Of a DNA stretch of 64,000 bases, positions 54,798 through 64,000 are shown one piece after another. The notes beneath the pieces are model-generated. The model was not told the origin of the DNA. It saw only the letters and a program-made list of their open reading frames with translations, and ran no database searches. Each line of letters begins with the position of its first letter. Within the stretch, counting starts at the first letter, position 1. The translations under genes and the position numbers were made by a program. Source of the DNA: Saprospiraceae bacterium (GTDB lineage: Bacteria > Bacteroidota > Bacteroidia > Chitinophagales > Saprospiraceae); assembly GCA_020628855.1 (NCBI GenBank), contig JAHDEL010000005.1, positions 74,032-138,031 of the forward strand, written 5' to 3'.

Positions 54798-57700
54798 TTA
54801 GAGCTTTACGATTTTGACGTAAGTCTCTGCATCTGCATTATAGCACTTAGCTATGTAAGTTCCAGCAGCCATATTACTCAAAGAAAGCTGTGTACTGAAT
54901 TGATTACTCGAGGTGAAGATGGTACTACCAGCAACTTTTCTGCCAAGACTGTTGAAGATATCCACGCTCACATCACTCAAATTATCAAAGGAATCATTAA
55001 TAGAAATAGTCACAAAATCTTCAGTAGGATTAGGCGCTACATGTATAGAGCTCAAGGCTAACTCAGTCGTATTATTCACTATCATAGTGTCTTGGATGCA
55101 GAAGACTTCTTCTACGAAGGAACCAAACTGGCCGCTATTCTCCAAGATAACTTCACCTTGATTATCTACAACTGAGAAATTACCATCTCCAAACCCACAG
55201 CAAATTCCATCACCATAACTATCATAGACAATCAGTGTATAACACTTGTCATTCTTGACACAGATATCTTCGTCATAAACCGTCTCATCTAAGGTGTAAC
55301 CACCGCCGTTTGCCACAAGGAGGCCATTCGAATTATCAATGACTTCCCATGTACTCTCTTCAGGATAATCATCAGTCTTGAATAACAAAGTAACTATGCG
55401 ATTGTCCGGATCTAAATCAGCTGAGAATGTTCCAGAGTTGTTTGAATCTATTGCATCTTCTGTTCCATTGACTGCAACAAGATCTAAAGTCAAAACATTA
55501 TCTACATCTTGAAGATTTTCTGTTATTTCAATAATGAAAGATTCGCTTTCTTCAAAATCGAGATCCATAGACCTCGTCACTGTTTCGACAAGTTGGCCAT
55601 TAGCGTTGACATCAATTCTTACCGTGTTAATAGTGCTTTCACCATAGTTCGTAACATGTGCTCTTGCTTCAATTTTTTGACCACACCGCACACTTGCTAA
55701 TTCGACATCAAATTCTGCTTCAAGGTTGTACAAATTCCTGATGATAGTATGGAGCGTATCGTTTCTGCTATAACCATCCATAGGATGATTGACAATGACA
55801 CTCACATTGTAGTTTCCTGTTTCAGAAAAATCTTGCGGCACAGTGAATTGGTAATCTTCTGAGCTTTGAGGATCCATAACATCACTTATAGTTAAGGTCT
55901 CAATTAATTCATCTTCAAGCAGTAATGAGATATCAAAATTTTGCATTTCGCGTAGCCCGACATTTGCTACGGTTGCTGTCACAAGCTCTGCATTGCCCAG
56001 GCCTGAAGAACTCACAGGTTCAGTAATAGCTTCTATTGCAAGATCATTATTTGCATTGATGTCAGCCCAGAACGAAACCCATGGTCTAGCTTGTTTAACA
56101 ATCAATTGATCCTGAGCTGTTACTTTGTACTCTATATCCATTCCGAATCCTTCAGCACCAACTACATTATATAGCACTGCAAACTCATCATGAATTACTC
56201 TAAGCATAGAGCGCATTTCATCAAGATACCCTTCATTCATTACTAGAGTTCCATTTGGAACTAGATTAGAATACCTTAAGACAGAAAAGCCCTCAAGCGG
56301 ATCTTCACTGAGTAAGATTTCTTCAGGGATAGAGTTTGCATCAGGGTTAGTAATGAGAAATTCTCCAACTTGGGTATTGAGATAGAATGTATTTTCTGTT
56401 TGGTAGATTGGGTCAATGCTTACTCCAACACCGTTAGATTTTTCTTCTTGATAGTTAGGATGACAAAGGACACCCATAGCGGCAATAAAGTGATCCACAC
56501 GATAAAAATCTCTTTCATCAAAAGCACGGAAATTCCACATACTTGCATAGACCTGCTTAATAGACTTCTGAATATGTCCTTCCTCTGGATGCTGTGTCTT
56601 AGAAGTATAGAGACCTGCTCCACTAAATCCAGGTAAATCTTCATTATTTGTACTTGATCGACATCTTACAGAAGTACCTTCTGGGAATGATTCATGCATA
56701 GCTTGGAGTTCATCGAGCATCCATTGCGGCATTGGCGCATCTCTAATCTCTTTTCTAAAATCGTCCAGCATATCAATTCTTGTCTCAAGGTCATTGATGA
56801 ACTCTGGATCTGTGATCATATCCTCAACATCTTCATAGAAGCCATTAAACTTCATAAACTCGTCGTAGAAATAAAATGGTACGCCAAACCCATTTGGGAT
56901 AGTCCCTTCTTCAAATCCAAAAGTTCGCATTGTGGCAACATTGGAACACTTTGCTCCAAAAGATGATGACATTTCAAAGCCAATTTCATCGAGTGGAAGT
57001 ATTTCTGTACGTGATAGGTCTCTGATAGGAATTTGTTCTTCAGTAGGTCGAATATTTTCGAACCAAGCGTTTACTTCTTCCAATGTGGCCTCTCGGATAG
57101 TGTATTTGTCTTGATCTACTCTGTAGTAGACATACTTGCCTAAGAGATTGGCTATAGAATCAATTTCCAAAGGATTCTTGATATAAGCATTTGGCAAATT
57201 ATCTTGTATTGCTCTGAGATTAACATGAGAAAGCGGTGTTTGGACCACAGATGTCATTATACCTCCAACTCTAGGTAAATTATTAGGTAACGCATCATAG
57301 AGTACAACATCCCTAGAGCCAGGATTTTCGTCCAACTCCATCACCCTGAAGAAACCATAGCCTTCTGCCTGATTAAATGGAATATAGTCCACATCTTGAA
57401 GAACATCTGACTCTAGTGTAACAGTGATCCTAGAACCTAAATAGTCCTCTGCATAGTTATTCAAATATGTATTCTCAGAGGCCTGTCCAATAAAATGCAC
57501 AAGGTTATTTCTTAAGAAAGGCATATTAGCTGCTAATAATTCAAATGTTCGTTGCGTAGTCCCGAAACTATAGGCATCACCGAATGAATAATTGAATGAA
57601 TAGGTACCAATGACACCATTCGGCATTACGGCATTAGGGTTATAGACAATTTCACCAGTAGTGACTGGATCAAAACCTGTATCAATTGTAGCTATAAAAT

Positions 57701-58277
57701 CAGCATGGATATAATGTGTCTTACTATTAATAAAGTAGACTCTTGGATTATCAGAATCTTGATTGACAATGACGAATTTTGCAAATTCTTGATTGTTTAG
57801 AAATGGTGCCCAAGGAATATTGGGATCCACAACTGCGAGTTCTGTAAACACATCTGCATTTGGTACTGAAGTGGTTCCATCTATAAATGGGATCTCTTGA
57901 GCAAAATTTAGAGGAGCATCACTTGGCATATTATTATACTCAGCGATATCATCCAAACCATCATTATCAATATCTCCTGGATTGCTGATTGGATATGCAG
58001 TGACTGTATAGCTATCATATGGTAAGGCAGCTAAAGGCTCAGAGATTACCATCAAGCCTTCTTCGCCAAGAGTCATCGACGTCACTAACTCATAATCTGT
58101 TGTTGGATGCTTAGCCGATAGGAGATAATAGTTATCAGCACTTCCTTCGATCTGGAGCTGGACTTGTCCAATAGGGTTGACAGCTGCATTAATGATCTCT
58201 ACTTCCTGTTGAGCGCTTGCAAAGACAGTAATTATAAGAAAGAACTGCGTTAATAGGGTGGTGTAAATGTTGGTCAT
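54798..58277 (-). CDS. T9SS-secreted protein with phosphohistidine-like and PPDK-type ATP-binding domains
   Basis: The 1,159-residue protein has a signal peptide (1-22), a strand-rich domain with a calcium-type loop GDIDNDGLDDIAEY (about 101-114), and a segment GGIMTSVVQTPLSHVNLRA (338-356). In that segment His351 matches the swivelling phosphohistidine site of dikinases. The region 437-735 has PPDK/PEP-synthase ATP-grasp motifs: SSSFGAKCSNVATMR, VRCRSSTNNEDLPGFSGAG and DIEYKVTAQDQLIVKQARPW. Two CARDB-like domains (about 745-960), a further sandwich, and a T9SS sorting domain (last ~75 residues, HVAPNPTEDFVTISIND) complete it. An ATP-dependent phosphotransferase outside the cytoplasm would be unusual; activity is not proven. 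It is convergent with the response regulator. Confidence 0.85.
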   Translation of the reverse strand: MTNIYTTLLTQFFLIITVFASAQQEVEIINAAVNPIGQVQLQIEGSADNYYLLSAKHPTTDYELVTSMTLGEEGLMVISEPLAALPYDSYTVTAYPISNPGDIDNDGLDDIAEYNNMPSDAPLNFAQEIPFIDGTTSVPNADVFTELAVVDPNIPWAPFLNNQEFAKFVIVNQDSDNPRVYFINSKTHYIHADFIATIDTGFDPVTTGEIVYNPNAVMPNGVIGTYSFNYSFGDAYSFGTTQRTFELLAANMPFLRNNLVHFIGQASENTYLNNYAEDYLGSRITVTLESDVLQDVDYIPFNQAEGYGFFRVMELDENPGSRDVVLYDALPNNLPRVGGIMTSVVQTPLSHVNLRAIQDNLPNAYIKNPLEIDSIANLLGKYVYYRVDQDKYTIREATLEEVNAWFENIRPTEEQIPIRDLSRTEILPLDEIGFEMSSSFGAKCSNVATMRTFGFEEGTIPNGFGVPFYFYDEFMKFNGFYEDVEDMITDPEFINDLETRIDMLDDFRKEIRDAPMPQWMLDELQAMHESFPEGTSVRCRSSTNNEDLPGFSGAGLYTSKTQHPEEGHIQKSIKQVYASMWNFRAFDERDFYRVDHFIAAMGVLCHPNYQEEKSNGVGVSIDPIYQTENTFYLNTQVGEFLITNPDANSIPEEILLSEDPLEGFSVLRYSNLVPNGTLVMNEGYLDEMRSMLRVIHDEFAVLYNVVGAEGFGMDIEYKVTAQDQLIVKQARPWVSFWADINANNDLAIEAITEPVSSSGLGNAELVTATVANVGLREMQNFDISLLLEDELIETLTISDVMDPQSSEDYQFTVPQDFSETGNYNVSVIVNHPMDGYSRNDTLHTIIRNLYNLEAEFDVELASVRCGQKIEARAHVTNYGESTINTVRIDVNANGQLVETVTRSMDLDFEESESFIIEITENLQDVDNVLTLDLVAVNGTEDAIDSNNSGTFSADLDPDNRIVTLLFKTDDYPEESTWEVIDNSNGLLVANGGGYTLDETVYDEDICVKNDKCYTLIVYDSYGDGICCGFGDGNFSVVDNQGEVILENSGQFGSFVEEVFCIQDTMIVNNTTELALSSIHVAPNPTEDFVTISINDSFDNLSDVSVDIFNSLGRKVAGSTIFTSSNQFSTQLSLSNMAAGTYIAKCYNADAETYVKIVKL

Positions 58278-58443
58278 AGGTTCCTAAGTTGAAGATTCAG
58301 ACCGATGTTGGGTCAATTTGTATTACTGTAAGTTAATGCAAAGCGTTGCACTGGATGCTACAATTCCAATAAAAAAGAACGAATTAAATAGAAAATCAAG
58401 GAGAATGTCAATTTGGTTAATTGTTTGACTACAGAGGAGAATA

Positions 58444-59913
58444 CTACATCCAAGGTTTTTTAGTATTCTGAATTTGATAAAGTAGAAAATCTCTGATTTC
58501 TCTTGCTTTCTTTTGCTCGACAAATGGGATGCTCACAGTTCCAGATGCGGTGTGAATTCTCAGGTTATTGAGCTTTCTTCTCCATTGGTAAACATTAGCA
58601 CTTAAGGAAACACTTTGCACCTTATAGCTTTCAAGAACAGCCAGTTTCCCTCCAAAAGTACCTCCTTGAATCTTGATCAAATTTTCTCCAACTTGATAAC
58701 GTAGCTTGCGATAAGATAAAAGGCTACCAACAATACCAAAAATGATAATCAAGACGCCAAAGATTAGATAAGGATAAAGCTTAGTAACCAATGCAGGAAC
58801 CATCACTACTAAACCAATGATTATTGTATTTCGAATGTGATATCTCAGATAATACTTTGATACTTTACCATCGAAGTATGTCTTTGATTCTCTGGGAAAT
58901 AAGGCAGCGACAACATTTGCTATCTGATCTCGTCTACTTCCTGGAATAAGCAAACTTTTCTTTGTTCTCACCATTTGGCTCGAAGCCTGCTTCAACGATA
59001 TAGTAAAGTAATCGAATTGTTTTTGGAGCCAAGTCTGGACAGTAGTAAAGAGCTGTATCTTTTGATCTTTGGCGGTAAACTGACGTGTATTTAATAAGCC
59101 ATGACTAAGTTGGAATCGGTCTTCAATTCGACTTAGCTTCAGTCCATAGAATCTTGTCAAAGTAACTATTATGCTGATAAGAATTGATGCCGTCACCACC
59201 GCCAAGAAAAGTACTACCATCAAGGTGACATTGCTAGTCATAACCTGAGCTTCAGGAAGCAGAGCTTTCAGCCTTTCCCATAACTGTGCTTCTTCTGCCT
59301 GTTGAAATATCCAAAAAGCAAAACCAACAATAATCATGAAAGAACGAAAGTGATTTGAAGCTAGTCCTATCTTGACAAGGTCCAATAAAGAGTGTTTAAC
59401 AATCGTTTCAGGGGTTAAGATGTCTGCTTCTTCAACTGCCAACTCACTTGTGCTTTTCTGTTGTAGAATGCTTTGCTTGAGCTCTTCGGCTTTTGCTCTG
59501 GTTAGAGCAGAAATCGTTACTTCATCACCGCCGGTACCAGCAGTATTAATCACTACTTTTACTAAATCGAAAATTCGATGTATGGGACTTTGGTCAAAAT
59601 CAACAGCTTGTATTCTATCAAAAGGAATCGTTGTCCTTGATTTAGAAAGAAACCCACGTTCTATGGTAAGTTCTTCGTTTGCAACACTGTAATAGAATCG
59701 GAAATAGGTGACTATCGCTCTAATCACTGCGAATGCCAGGATAGCAAACCCAAATGCTGCGTAACGATCCAGTCTTTCAGATATATTTCCGCCGAGCAAA
59801 AAAATTACAATGACTACACCTAATTGCCTAATCATGTTAATCAATATCCTGGATATAATGATTAGTATGGCGAGAGGTGATTGTCGTTGTCTCGGAATGT
59901 TACTCCTCTTCAT
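58444..59913 (-). CDS. PH-domain membrane protein, YdbT-like
   Basis: Read from the ATG at 59913, the protein has 489 residues with about six membrane helices and three bacterial PH (bPH2) domains. One reads EELTIERGFLSKSRTTIPFD followed by RIQAVDFDQSPIHRIFDLVK, and another lies at the C terminus (YQVGENLIKIQGGTFG, VLESYKVQSVSLSANVYQWR). It matches the larger partner (YdbT) of the YdbS-YdbT pair known from Bacillus, which confers resistance to certain antimicrobial compounds in some species. Its start overlaps the YdbS-like gene by 14 bases. Confidence 0.86.
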   Translation of the reverse strand: MKRSNIPRQRQSPLAILIIISRILINMIRQLGVVIVIFLLGGNISERLDRYAAFGFAILAFAVIRAIVTYFRFYYSVANEELTIERGFLSKSRTTIPFDRIQAVDFDQSPIHRIFDLVKVVINTAGTGGDEVTISALTRAKAEELKQSILQQKSTSELAVEEADILTPETIVKHSLLDLVKIGLASNHFRSFMIIVGFAFWIFQQAEEAQLWERLKALLPEAQVMTSNVTLMVVLFLAVVTASILISIIVTLTRFYGLKLSRIEDRFQLSHGLLNTRQFTAKDQKIQLFTTVQTWLQKQFDYFTISLKQASSQMVRTKKSLLIPGSRRDQIANVVAALFPRESKTYFDGKVSKYYLRYHIRNTIIIGLVVMVPALVTKLYPYLIFGVLIIIFGIVGSLLSYRKLRYQVGENLIKIQGGTFGGKLAVLESYKVQSVSLSANVYQWRRKLNNLRIHTASGTVSIPFVEQKKAREIRDFLLYQIQNTKKPWM

Positions 59914-60424
59914 CGCTACCAATCTTTTGCAATAAGAATTGCCTTAATTTACTTGCTTTGGCATACGTTAGTCCAGGAATACTCAGGTCACTTTGACTAC
60001 CTCCCGCAGTATAGACCTTCAGTGTGGCAAGGCCCATCCATCTATCTACCATTCCTTGAGCTATCTCGACATGTTGTATCCTATTAAAAGGAACAGAGGT
60101 TAGAGATCTACTTATCCAACCTCTCTTATAATGAATATCTTTTGCTCTGATTTTATATCCTTTGAATCTCACTCCAATTGCAACCAAGGAAAGACTGAGT
60201 ACACTGAATCCAATGATACCAAAAGGCAACAACTTAAAATACTCTTCTGGCATGACTCTAAAGGTGTGCATACCAATGTAAAATGCAGTGAAGACAAAGA
60301 GTAATGACAATAGTCTACTAATCACACTTACAGTCAAATAGGCTGACTCCAAAGGAAGAAATTTTTCTTCACTAAGAACAGGCAAATCTGTAAGGTGTAT
60401 TTCAGGATTTTCGAAGTTAACCAT
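59900..60424 (-). CDS. PH-domain membrane protein, YdbS-like
   Basis: The 174-residue protein has two membrane helices (about 32-50 and 64-86) followed by a bPH2 domain: YKIRAKDIHYKRGWISRSLT, SVPFNRIQHVEIAQGMVDRW and LATLKVYTAGGSQSDLSIPG. This is the small partner (YdbS type) of the YdbT-like protein encoded next, with overlapping genes. The physiological role in Bacteroidota is not known. Confidence 0.88.
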   Translation of the reverse strand: MVNFENPEIHLTDLPVLSEEKFLPLESAYLTVSVISRLLSLLFVFTAFYIGMHTFRVMPEEYFKLLPFGIIGFSVLSLSLVAIGVRFKGYKIRAKDIHYKRGWISRSLTSVPFNRIQHVEIAQGMVDRWMGLATLKVYTAGGSQSDLSIPGLTYAKASKLRQFLLQKIGSDEEE

Positions 60425-60502
60425 GCAGTATAAACATAGTTCATTTAGACTAAATCTTCAGAAGATTTCGATGAATTAGACCAATTAGAATGCGAAAGTA
60501 GA

Positions 60503-63500
60503 TTAGAGCTTAATAATTTTTTTCACTAAGACTTCTTTTGTCTGAGTATCTGCAATCCTCAAAAAATAGGACCCTGCTTCTAAGTCAGATAACTGAAGGA
60601 TATTATCATTGACGGGTATGCTCAAGACATTGCCTGTAGCATCATACAAGTCCACCTCCAGTTGCTCTATTTCTTCAACATCTATGGTTAAGGTAGAAGA
60701 TGTTGGATTTGGAAAGACTCTGAAATTGACGCCATTGAGGGTATGGATTGATGCGATTGCATCTTTAGTTTCTTTTCCAGTCGATGGAGTAGTTCCCACT
60801 TTTTGGTCCTGCATTGTTGTGACAGGATTTTCCAATCCTGAATCATGAAGAATACTGAGCAAGGCATAGAATTCTAAAGCTATTGCTCCATTCACACTAG
60901 CTGTAAATCTCACCCAGTGATTACCTGGACTGTAATCATAGTCATAGTTATGAGACCAAGTAATTGCATCACAATGGATATATTCTGCACCTGCTAGATC
61001 TGATATCCAATCCTCGATAACTACTCCCAGGTCATCCTGAGTTTCTAGAGGAAAGAGATTGGTATGTGTCGAAATTAACACTGGTAATTGGTCCTGTGAA
61101 TACAACAATGGATTGTTGTTGTCGCAATCATTTGAATTAGAGAAACCGTCACCATCCGAATCTCGTAGGATGCTTAACAAAGCATAGAAGACAGTAGGTG
61201 ATTGTCCAGTTACTTCACCTTCAAATTTGACCCAATGATTTCCAGGATTATAGTCATAGTCATAATTGTGGGACCATTCTATCACCGTGCAGTGTTCATA
61301 TTTTGCGTAAGCAATATTATCCAACCACTCCTCAATGACATCTGACAAATCTGTCTGACTTTCTAAAGGAAAGAGAGGAGTTGCCTCATTGACAAGAGTT
61401 GGAGGCTGGTCAGATGAGTAGATCAAAGGATTACTGCTATCACAATCTTCAGCATTAGTAATACCATCACCATCAGAATCATGCATGATGCTTAATAAAG
61501 CATAGAATTCAACCTGACTAAGATTTACCTGCCCCGTGAACTTGACCCAATGGTTTCCTGGGCTATAATCTTGGTCGAAATTATGTGTCCATGTGATTTC
61601 ATCACAGTGGATATACTCAGCATTTGCCTGATTGGACAACCAAACATTAATCACTTCTTCGATATCTTCTTGACTTTCTAGTGGAAAGAGGCTCTCTTGT
61701 GTTTTGATGAGTTGTGGTTGTTGAGCTGAAGAATATAATAAAGCATGAGTATCATCACAGTCTTCTATTTCTGTGTAGCCGTCATTATCCTGGTCGATTG
61801 GTCCATAGCAGTTGAGTCGTTCAGCATTGAAGTTGAGAAGTAGTTTAGCATTCTTGTCTCCGTTAAGTGCTATTGCTGTAGAGTCAGAAGTGATCCGGAT
61901 GTTGTTGATTCCGACATTACTACAAGCAGTAAATTCTGGATTGTTGAGGTCACCATTGCTGTAGAGTATAGAACCAAAAGCGTTAGTAAAAAGCCCTTTG
62001 TCTTCTGCGTAAAAATATACAGAGTTAGTTCTTGGTGCATCAAGTTCTGACCAAGAAATACCGCCATTTGTGGTCTTAAAAAGGGTCTTATCATTTTGAT
62101 GAGCAGCATAGCCTACTTCTCCATCAAGAAAGAATAATTCTGATCTTCCAAAACCTAGATTTTTATAGCTCCAAGTACTGCCACCGTCTTGAGTTGTTGC
62201 TAAGAAGTATTTTATTTCAGAACTTATCTCAGCGGTTACACTTGCATATAGCGTGTTGTCATTGATATAGTTGAAACTACTTATCCACTGTCTAAAAGTA
62301 GAATTTGATATTTCATTTGGCTCTAATGATTGCCATGATGAGCCATAATCAAATGTCTTAAATAGTCCAAAATCATAGCCACCAAAAGAAAAATATCCTA
62401 TACCATTCTCAGCCAAGTTTAATTTGCTCAGATTAGTAACCATAGCAGGGTCGAAACTTTCTATGCGACTCCATGTAAAACCACCATCATCCGTAACAAT
62501 AATGATATTGGTATTACTATTGGGAATCCATACGAAAGCCAGTCCTCGGTATTCATCCCACATTTCAAGATGAGAAACTCTAAAGCTATCTGAGGCCATT
62601 GTTTGGACTGACAGCTCGACCCACTCCATTCCATTGTTTTTAACCTTAAAGAGACTTTCACTAGTCCAAATAAAATCTATCGAATCATTAAGGATAAAAT
62701 AGTTTTGAAATTCGAGGTCGTTTCTCTTATATACTTCTTTCCACGAACTTTCTTCACAAAAGTTAGTTTCTAATCGTTTGATGTTACCAAATTGGTTACA
62801 GTTATTCTTTGCCCTCAAGGTGATAGTGTAACATCCAGGTTTCTGATAAGTATGGGTTGGAGTAGCTTCTGTGGCTATTGTGCCATCGCCAAATTCCCAA
62901 AGATATTCTTCACTAAACTGAGAGTTATTGTCAAGTTGGATAGTCAAGCCTTCTTGATGAACTTCGAAGTCAGGTCTTGGGTTAAGACATGATGCTTCCT
63001 CACAAGTGAAGTAATCATTTTGGAAGAAGATGTCAGTGGTTGTTATGAATGGTTCGCCATAAACCAACTCTCCCTGCGATGTAGCACAAAGAAATATATT
63101 TCCACCTTCAAAATGTACAAATGGAATAAATCCATAATTTATATCACCTAACCCTTGAACATAAGTTCTCTTGTGCCCAAAACCGTTGCCTTCATTGGTA
63201 AGATAAATTGCTTTTCTTACTTCTCCATTACTTAAAATGAACGCACCGATGCTGTCAACACGATGATCTTTATAATACCCTTCATTAATTAGATCTTCGA
63301 CTTGTACTCCAAAATCATACAACAAGCTCTTTTCATCTGAAAACCTATTTCGCAAATAGATCTTGTCGTCTTCTATATCAAAGATTTGGTTAACACTTGA
63401 GTGATTTGATGCATAATGTAAACTAGCATTACCTGAAGAGTCAACTGAAGAAGATAGGTAAGTCAGTCCATTATACCAATACCCATCATAGATACTTCCG

Positions 63501-63652
63501 ACCAGCCAAGAATACGAAAGCCCTTCTTGGCTAAAATACTCATAGGTGGTTTGTGAGATCCCAATCGTAGACCAGCTCAAGGCAATACCAATGATGAATA
63601 TTTTGCTCTTGAGTATGTGGAAGTTGTCGTATGCAAGGTCAATGAAAGCCAT
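60503..63652 (-). CDS. Large T9SS-secreted protein with PKD, BNR-like and triple-repeat domains
   Basis: The ATG at 63652 gives 1,049 residues with a signal-like segment near residues 14-32 (SKIFIIGIALSWSTIGISQ). Order: an N-terminal strand-rich region (to ~240); a PKD domain (YLWEFGDGTIATEATPTHTY); a BNR/Ycf48-like beta-propeller region (repeats such as GGFTWSRIESF and GGSTWSYKNLGF); then three ~105-residue repeats separated by DxDGDG loops (DSDGDGITNAEDCD, DSDGDGFSNSNDCD); and a T9SS sorting domain (FRVFPNPTSSTLTIDVEE, EAGSYFLRIADTQTKE). It is a surface or released protein, perhaps an adhesin. The repeat family is not one I recognise. Confidence 0.82.
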   Translation of the reverse strand: MAFIDLAYDNFHILKSKIFIIGIALSWSTIGISQTTYEYFSQEGLSYSWLVGSIYDGYWYNGLTYLSSSVDSSGNASLHYASNHSSVNQIFDIEDDKIYLRNRFSDEKSLLYDFGVQVEDLINEGYYKDHRVDSIGAFILSNGEVRKAIYLTNEGNGFGHKRTYVQGLGDINYGFIPFVHFEGGNIFLCATSQGELVYGEPFITTTDIFFQNDYFTCEEASCLNPRPDFEVHQEGLTIQLDNNSQFSEEYLWEFGDGTIATEATPTHTYQKPGCYTITLRAKNNCNQFGNIKRLETNFCEESSWKEVYKRNDLEFQNYFILNDSIDFIWTSESLFKVKNNGMEWVELSVQTMASDSFRVSHLEMWDEYRGLAFVWIPNSNTNIIIVTDDGGFTWSRIESFDPAMVTNLSKLNLAENGIGYFSFGGYDFGLFKTFDYGSSWQSLEPNEISNSTFRQWISSFNYINDNTLYASVTAEISSEIKYFLATTQDGGSTWSYKNLGFGRSELFFLDGEVGYAAHQNDKTLFKTTNGGISWSELDAPRTNSVYFYAEDKGLFTNAFGSILYSNGDLNNPEFTACSNVGINNIRITSDSTAIALNGDKNAKLLLNFNAERLNCYGPIDQDNDGYTEIEDCDDTHALLYSSAQQPQLIKTQESLFPLESQEDIEEVINVWLSNQANAEYIHCDEITWTHNFDQDYSPGNHWVKFTGQVNLSQVEFYALLSIMHDSDGDGITNAEDCDSSNPLIYSSDQPPTLVNEATPLFPLESQTDLSDVIEEWLDNIAYAKYEHCTVIEWSHNYDYDYNPGNHWVKFEGEVTGQSPTVFYALLSILRDSDGDGFSNSNDCDNNNPLLYSQDQLPVLISTHTNLFPLETQDDLGVVIEDWISDLAGAEYIHCDAITWSHNYDYDYSPGNHWVRFTASVNGAIALEFYALLSILHDSGLENPVTTMQDQKVGTTPSTGKETKDAIASIHTLNGVNFRVFPNPTSSTLTIDVEEIEQLEVDLYDATGNVLSIPVNDNILQLSDLEAGSYFLRIADTQTKEVLVKKIIKL
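60830..61760 (-). repeat. Three tandem ~315-bp coding repeats in the large T9SS gene
   Basis: The encoded units each contain LFPLE[ST]Q, a Trp in the helix (VWL, EWL, DWI), IHCD or EHC, ITW[ST]HN, D-x-D-Y-x-PGNHWV and FYALLSI, and the first two end in DSDGDG with paired Cys-Asp. The spacing between LFPLE blocks is about 315-318 bases, so the repeat is about 105 residues. Confidence 0.85.
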
Positions 63653-63850
63653 GCGTTTTTTATAATGGATATTTATCCAATAGAAGTAAAGGTTATAAAT
63701 AAGGAATACGCTCTTTAAAGATACGACAACTCTAGGAATGGCCATAGCTCAAGCAAGCATACACAGATAAGACAATAGAAAACTGTGTTTACCCCTAGCG
63801 AATGATTAGAGTATTGTCTTGATAATCAAGTTTTTGTCTAAGGATTAAAC

Positions 63851-64000
63851 TCAGTTTCTTAGTATGAGGATTTTCTCAATCCACTCTATTTTGGTGTCTA
63901 ATTCTAGAATTGATAAAATGTAAGACCCTTGCTCTATTCCAGAAAAATCAACCCTAGTTTGATTTACTCCAGAATATACTTTTCTGCCTTTAAGGTCATA
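63851..64000 (-). CDS. C-terminal end of another T9SS-secreted protein (cut by window edge)
   Basis: From the right edge the minus strand reads 49 codons to a TGA at 63853-63851. The peptide (YDLKGRKVYSGVNQTRVDFS, then GIEQGSYILSILELDTKIEW, ending IEKILILRN) is the last part of a T9SS C-terminal sorting domain: the G-R-K turn, the L/F-x-G-x-Y-I strand and the closing hydrophobic strand are all present. The rest of the gene lies outside the window, and nothing can be said about its cargo domain. Confidence 0.75.
   Translation of the reverse strand, partial: YDLKGRKVYSGVNQTRVDFSGIEQGSYILSILELDTKIEWIEKILILRN

Noticed and set aside
58278..58443. Possible small gene in the gap between the dikinase-like gene and the YdbT-like gene
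   Set aside because: The only open frame is a shadow running into the YdbT-like gene on the same strand in another frame; no start signal or promoter.
1..64000. tRNA or rRNA genes, CRISPR arrays, insertion sequences, prophage
   Set aside because: No cloverleaf-like or rRNA-like stretch, no regularly spaced short repeats, no transposase or integrase, and no phage structural genes were seen in any intergenic gap.

Overview
The window is chromosomal DNA of a free-living member of the Bacteroidota, most likely from the Saprospiria or a neighbouring class. The evidence is: at least four secreted proteins with type IX secretion (T9SS) C-terminal sorting domains, plus a fifth cut by the right edge; promoter-like pairs of the Bacteroidota form TTTG-N(17-23)-TAnnTTTG; no Shine-Dalgarno sequences that stand out; the Bacteroidota gene order rplM-rpsI-rpsB-tsf-pyrH; a 1,101-residue SecA; a DUF5916/CBM9 protein; and AT-rich, densely packed genes. 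I saw no tRNA, rRNA, CRISPR array, insertion sequence or prophage, and no gene-free stretch longer than about 300 bases.

Layout. 1-1353: ATP-dependent DNA ligase (cut by the edge) and its ligase-associated exonuclease. 1398-4679: an SDR-like protein, an esterase, a DUF2975/XRE regulator pair behind a perfect inverted repeat, and a small secreted protein. 4637-11267: DUF5916 protein, E2 of 2-oxoglutarate dehydrogenase, a pterin dehydratase and a T9SS protein with a C25-like core. 11337-20836: minus-strand envelope and housekeeping genes (LptF/G, Tgt, RodA, a SPOR protein, SecA, NadK). 20944-27645: a second-type DnaE and, on the other strand, a tightly coupled MerC-HupE-LytS-LytTR operon. 27646-33600: ComF, MetRS, AMP nucleosidase, an RsmI-like methylase, a TPR protein. 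33668-37681: operon panD-flippase-like-rfaE2-nif3-zinc-ribbon ending at a clear terminator, then PspC and a small membrane protein with a textbook promoter. 37774-43308: methyltransferase, PBP1A, and an ECF sigma-membrane protein-lipoprotein operon. 43497-48060: TPR protein and the ribosomal operon with pyrH. 48044-52599: WbqC/PIG-L pair, small hypotheticals, DinB, a T9SS seven-repeat propeller and a cysteine-rich repeat protein. 52794-64000: a two-component system with a cysteine-rich sensor, a secreted dikinase-like T9SS protein, a YdbS/YdbT pair, and a T9SS protein with three 105-residue repeats.

How the genes fit together. Most of the window is core cell biology: envelope growth (RodA, PBP1A, SecA, LptF/G, heptose activation), translation and cofactor synthesis. 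The accessory part is secretion- and sensing-oriented. The least ordinary items are the secreted protein with a phosphohistidine-like loop followed by a PPDK-type ATP-binding domain (54798-58277); the secreted CX5CX10CX3C repeat protein divergent from a kinase whose periplasmic domain holds six cysteines (52129-54775); and the metal-transporter/propeller-kinase operon (24040-27645). Functions proposed for these are inferences from motifs and gene order; no database search was possible.
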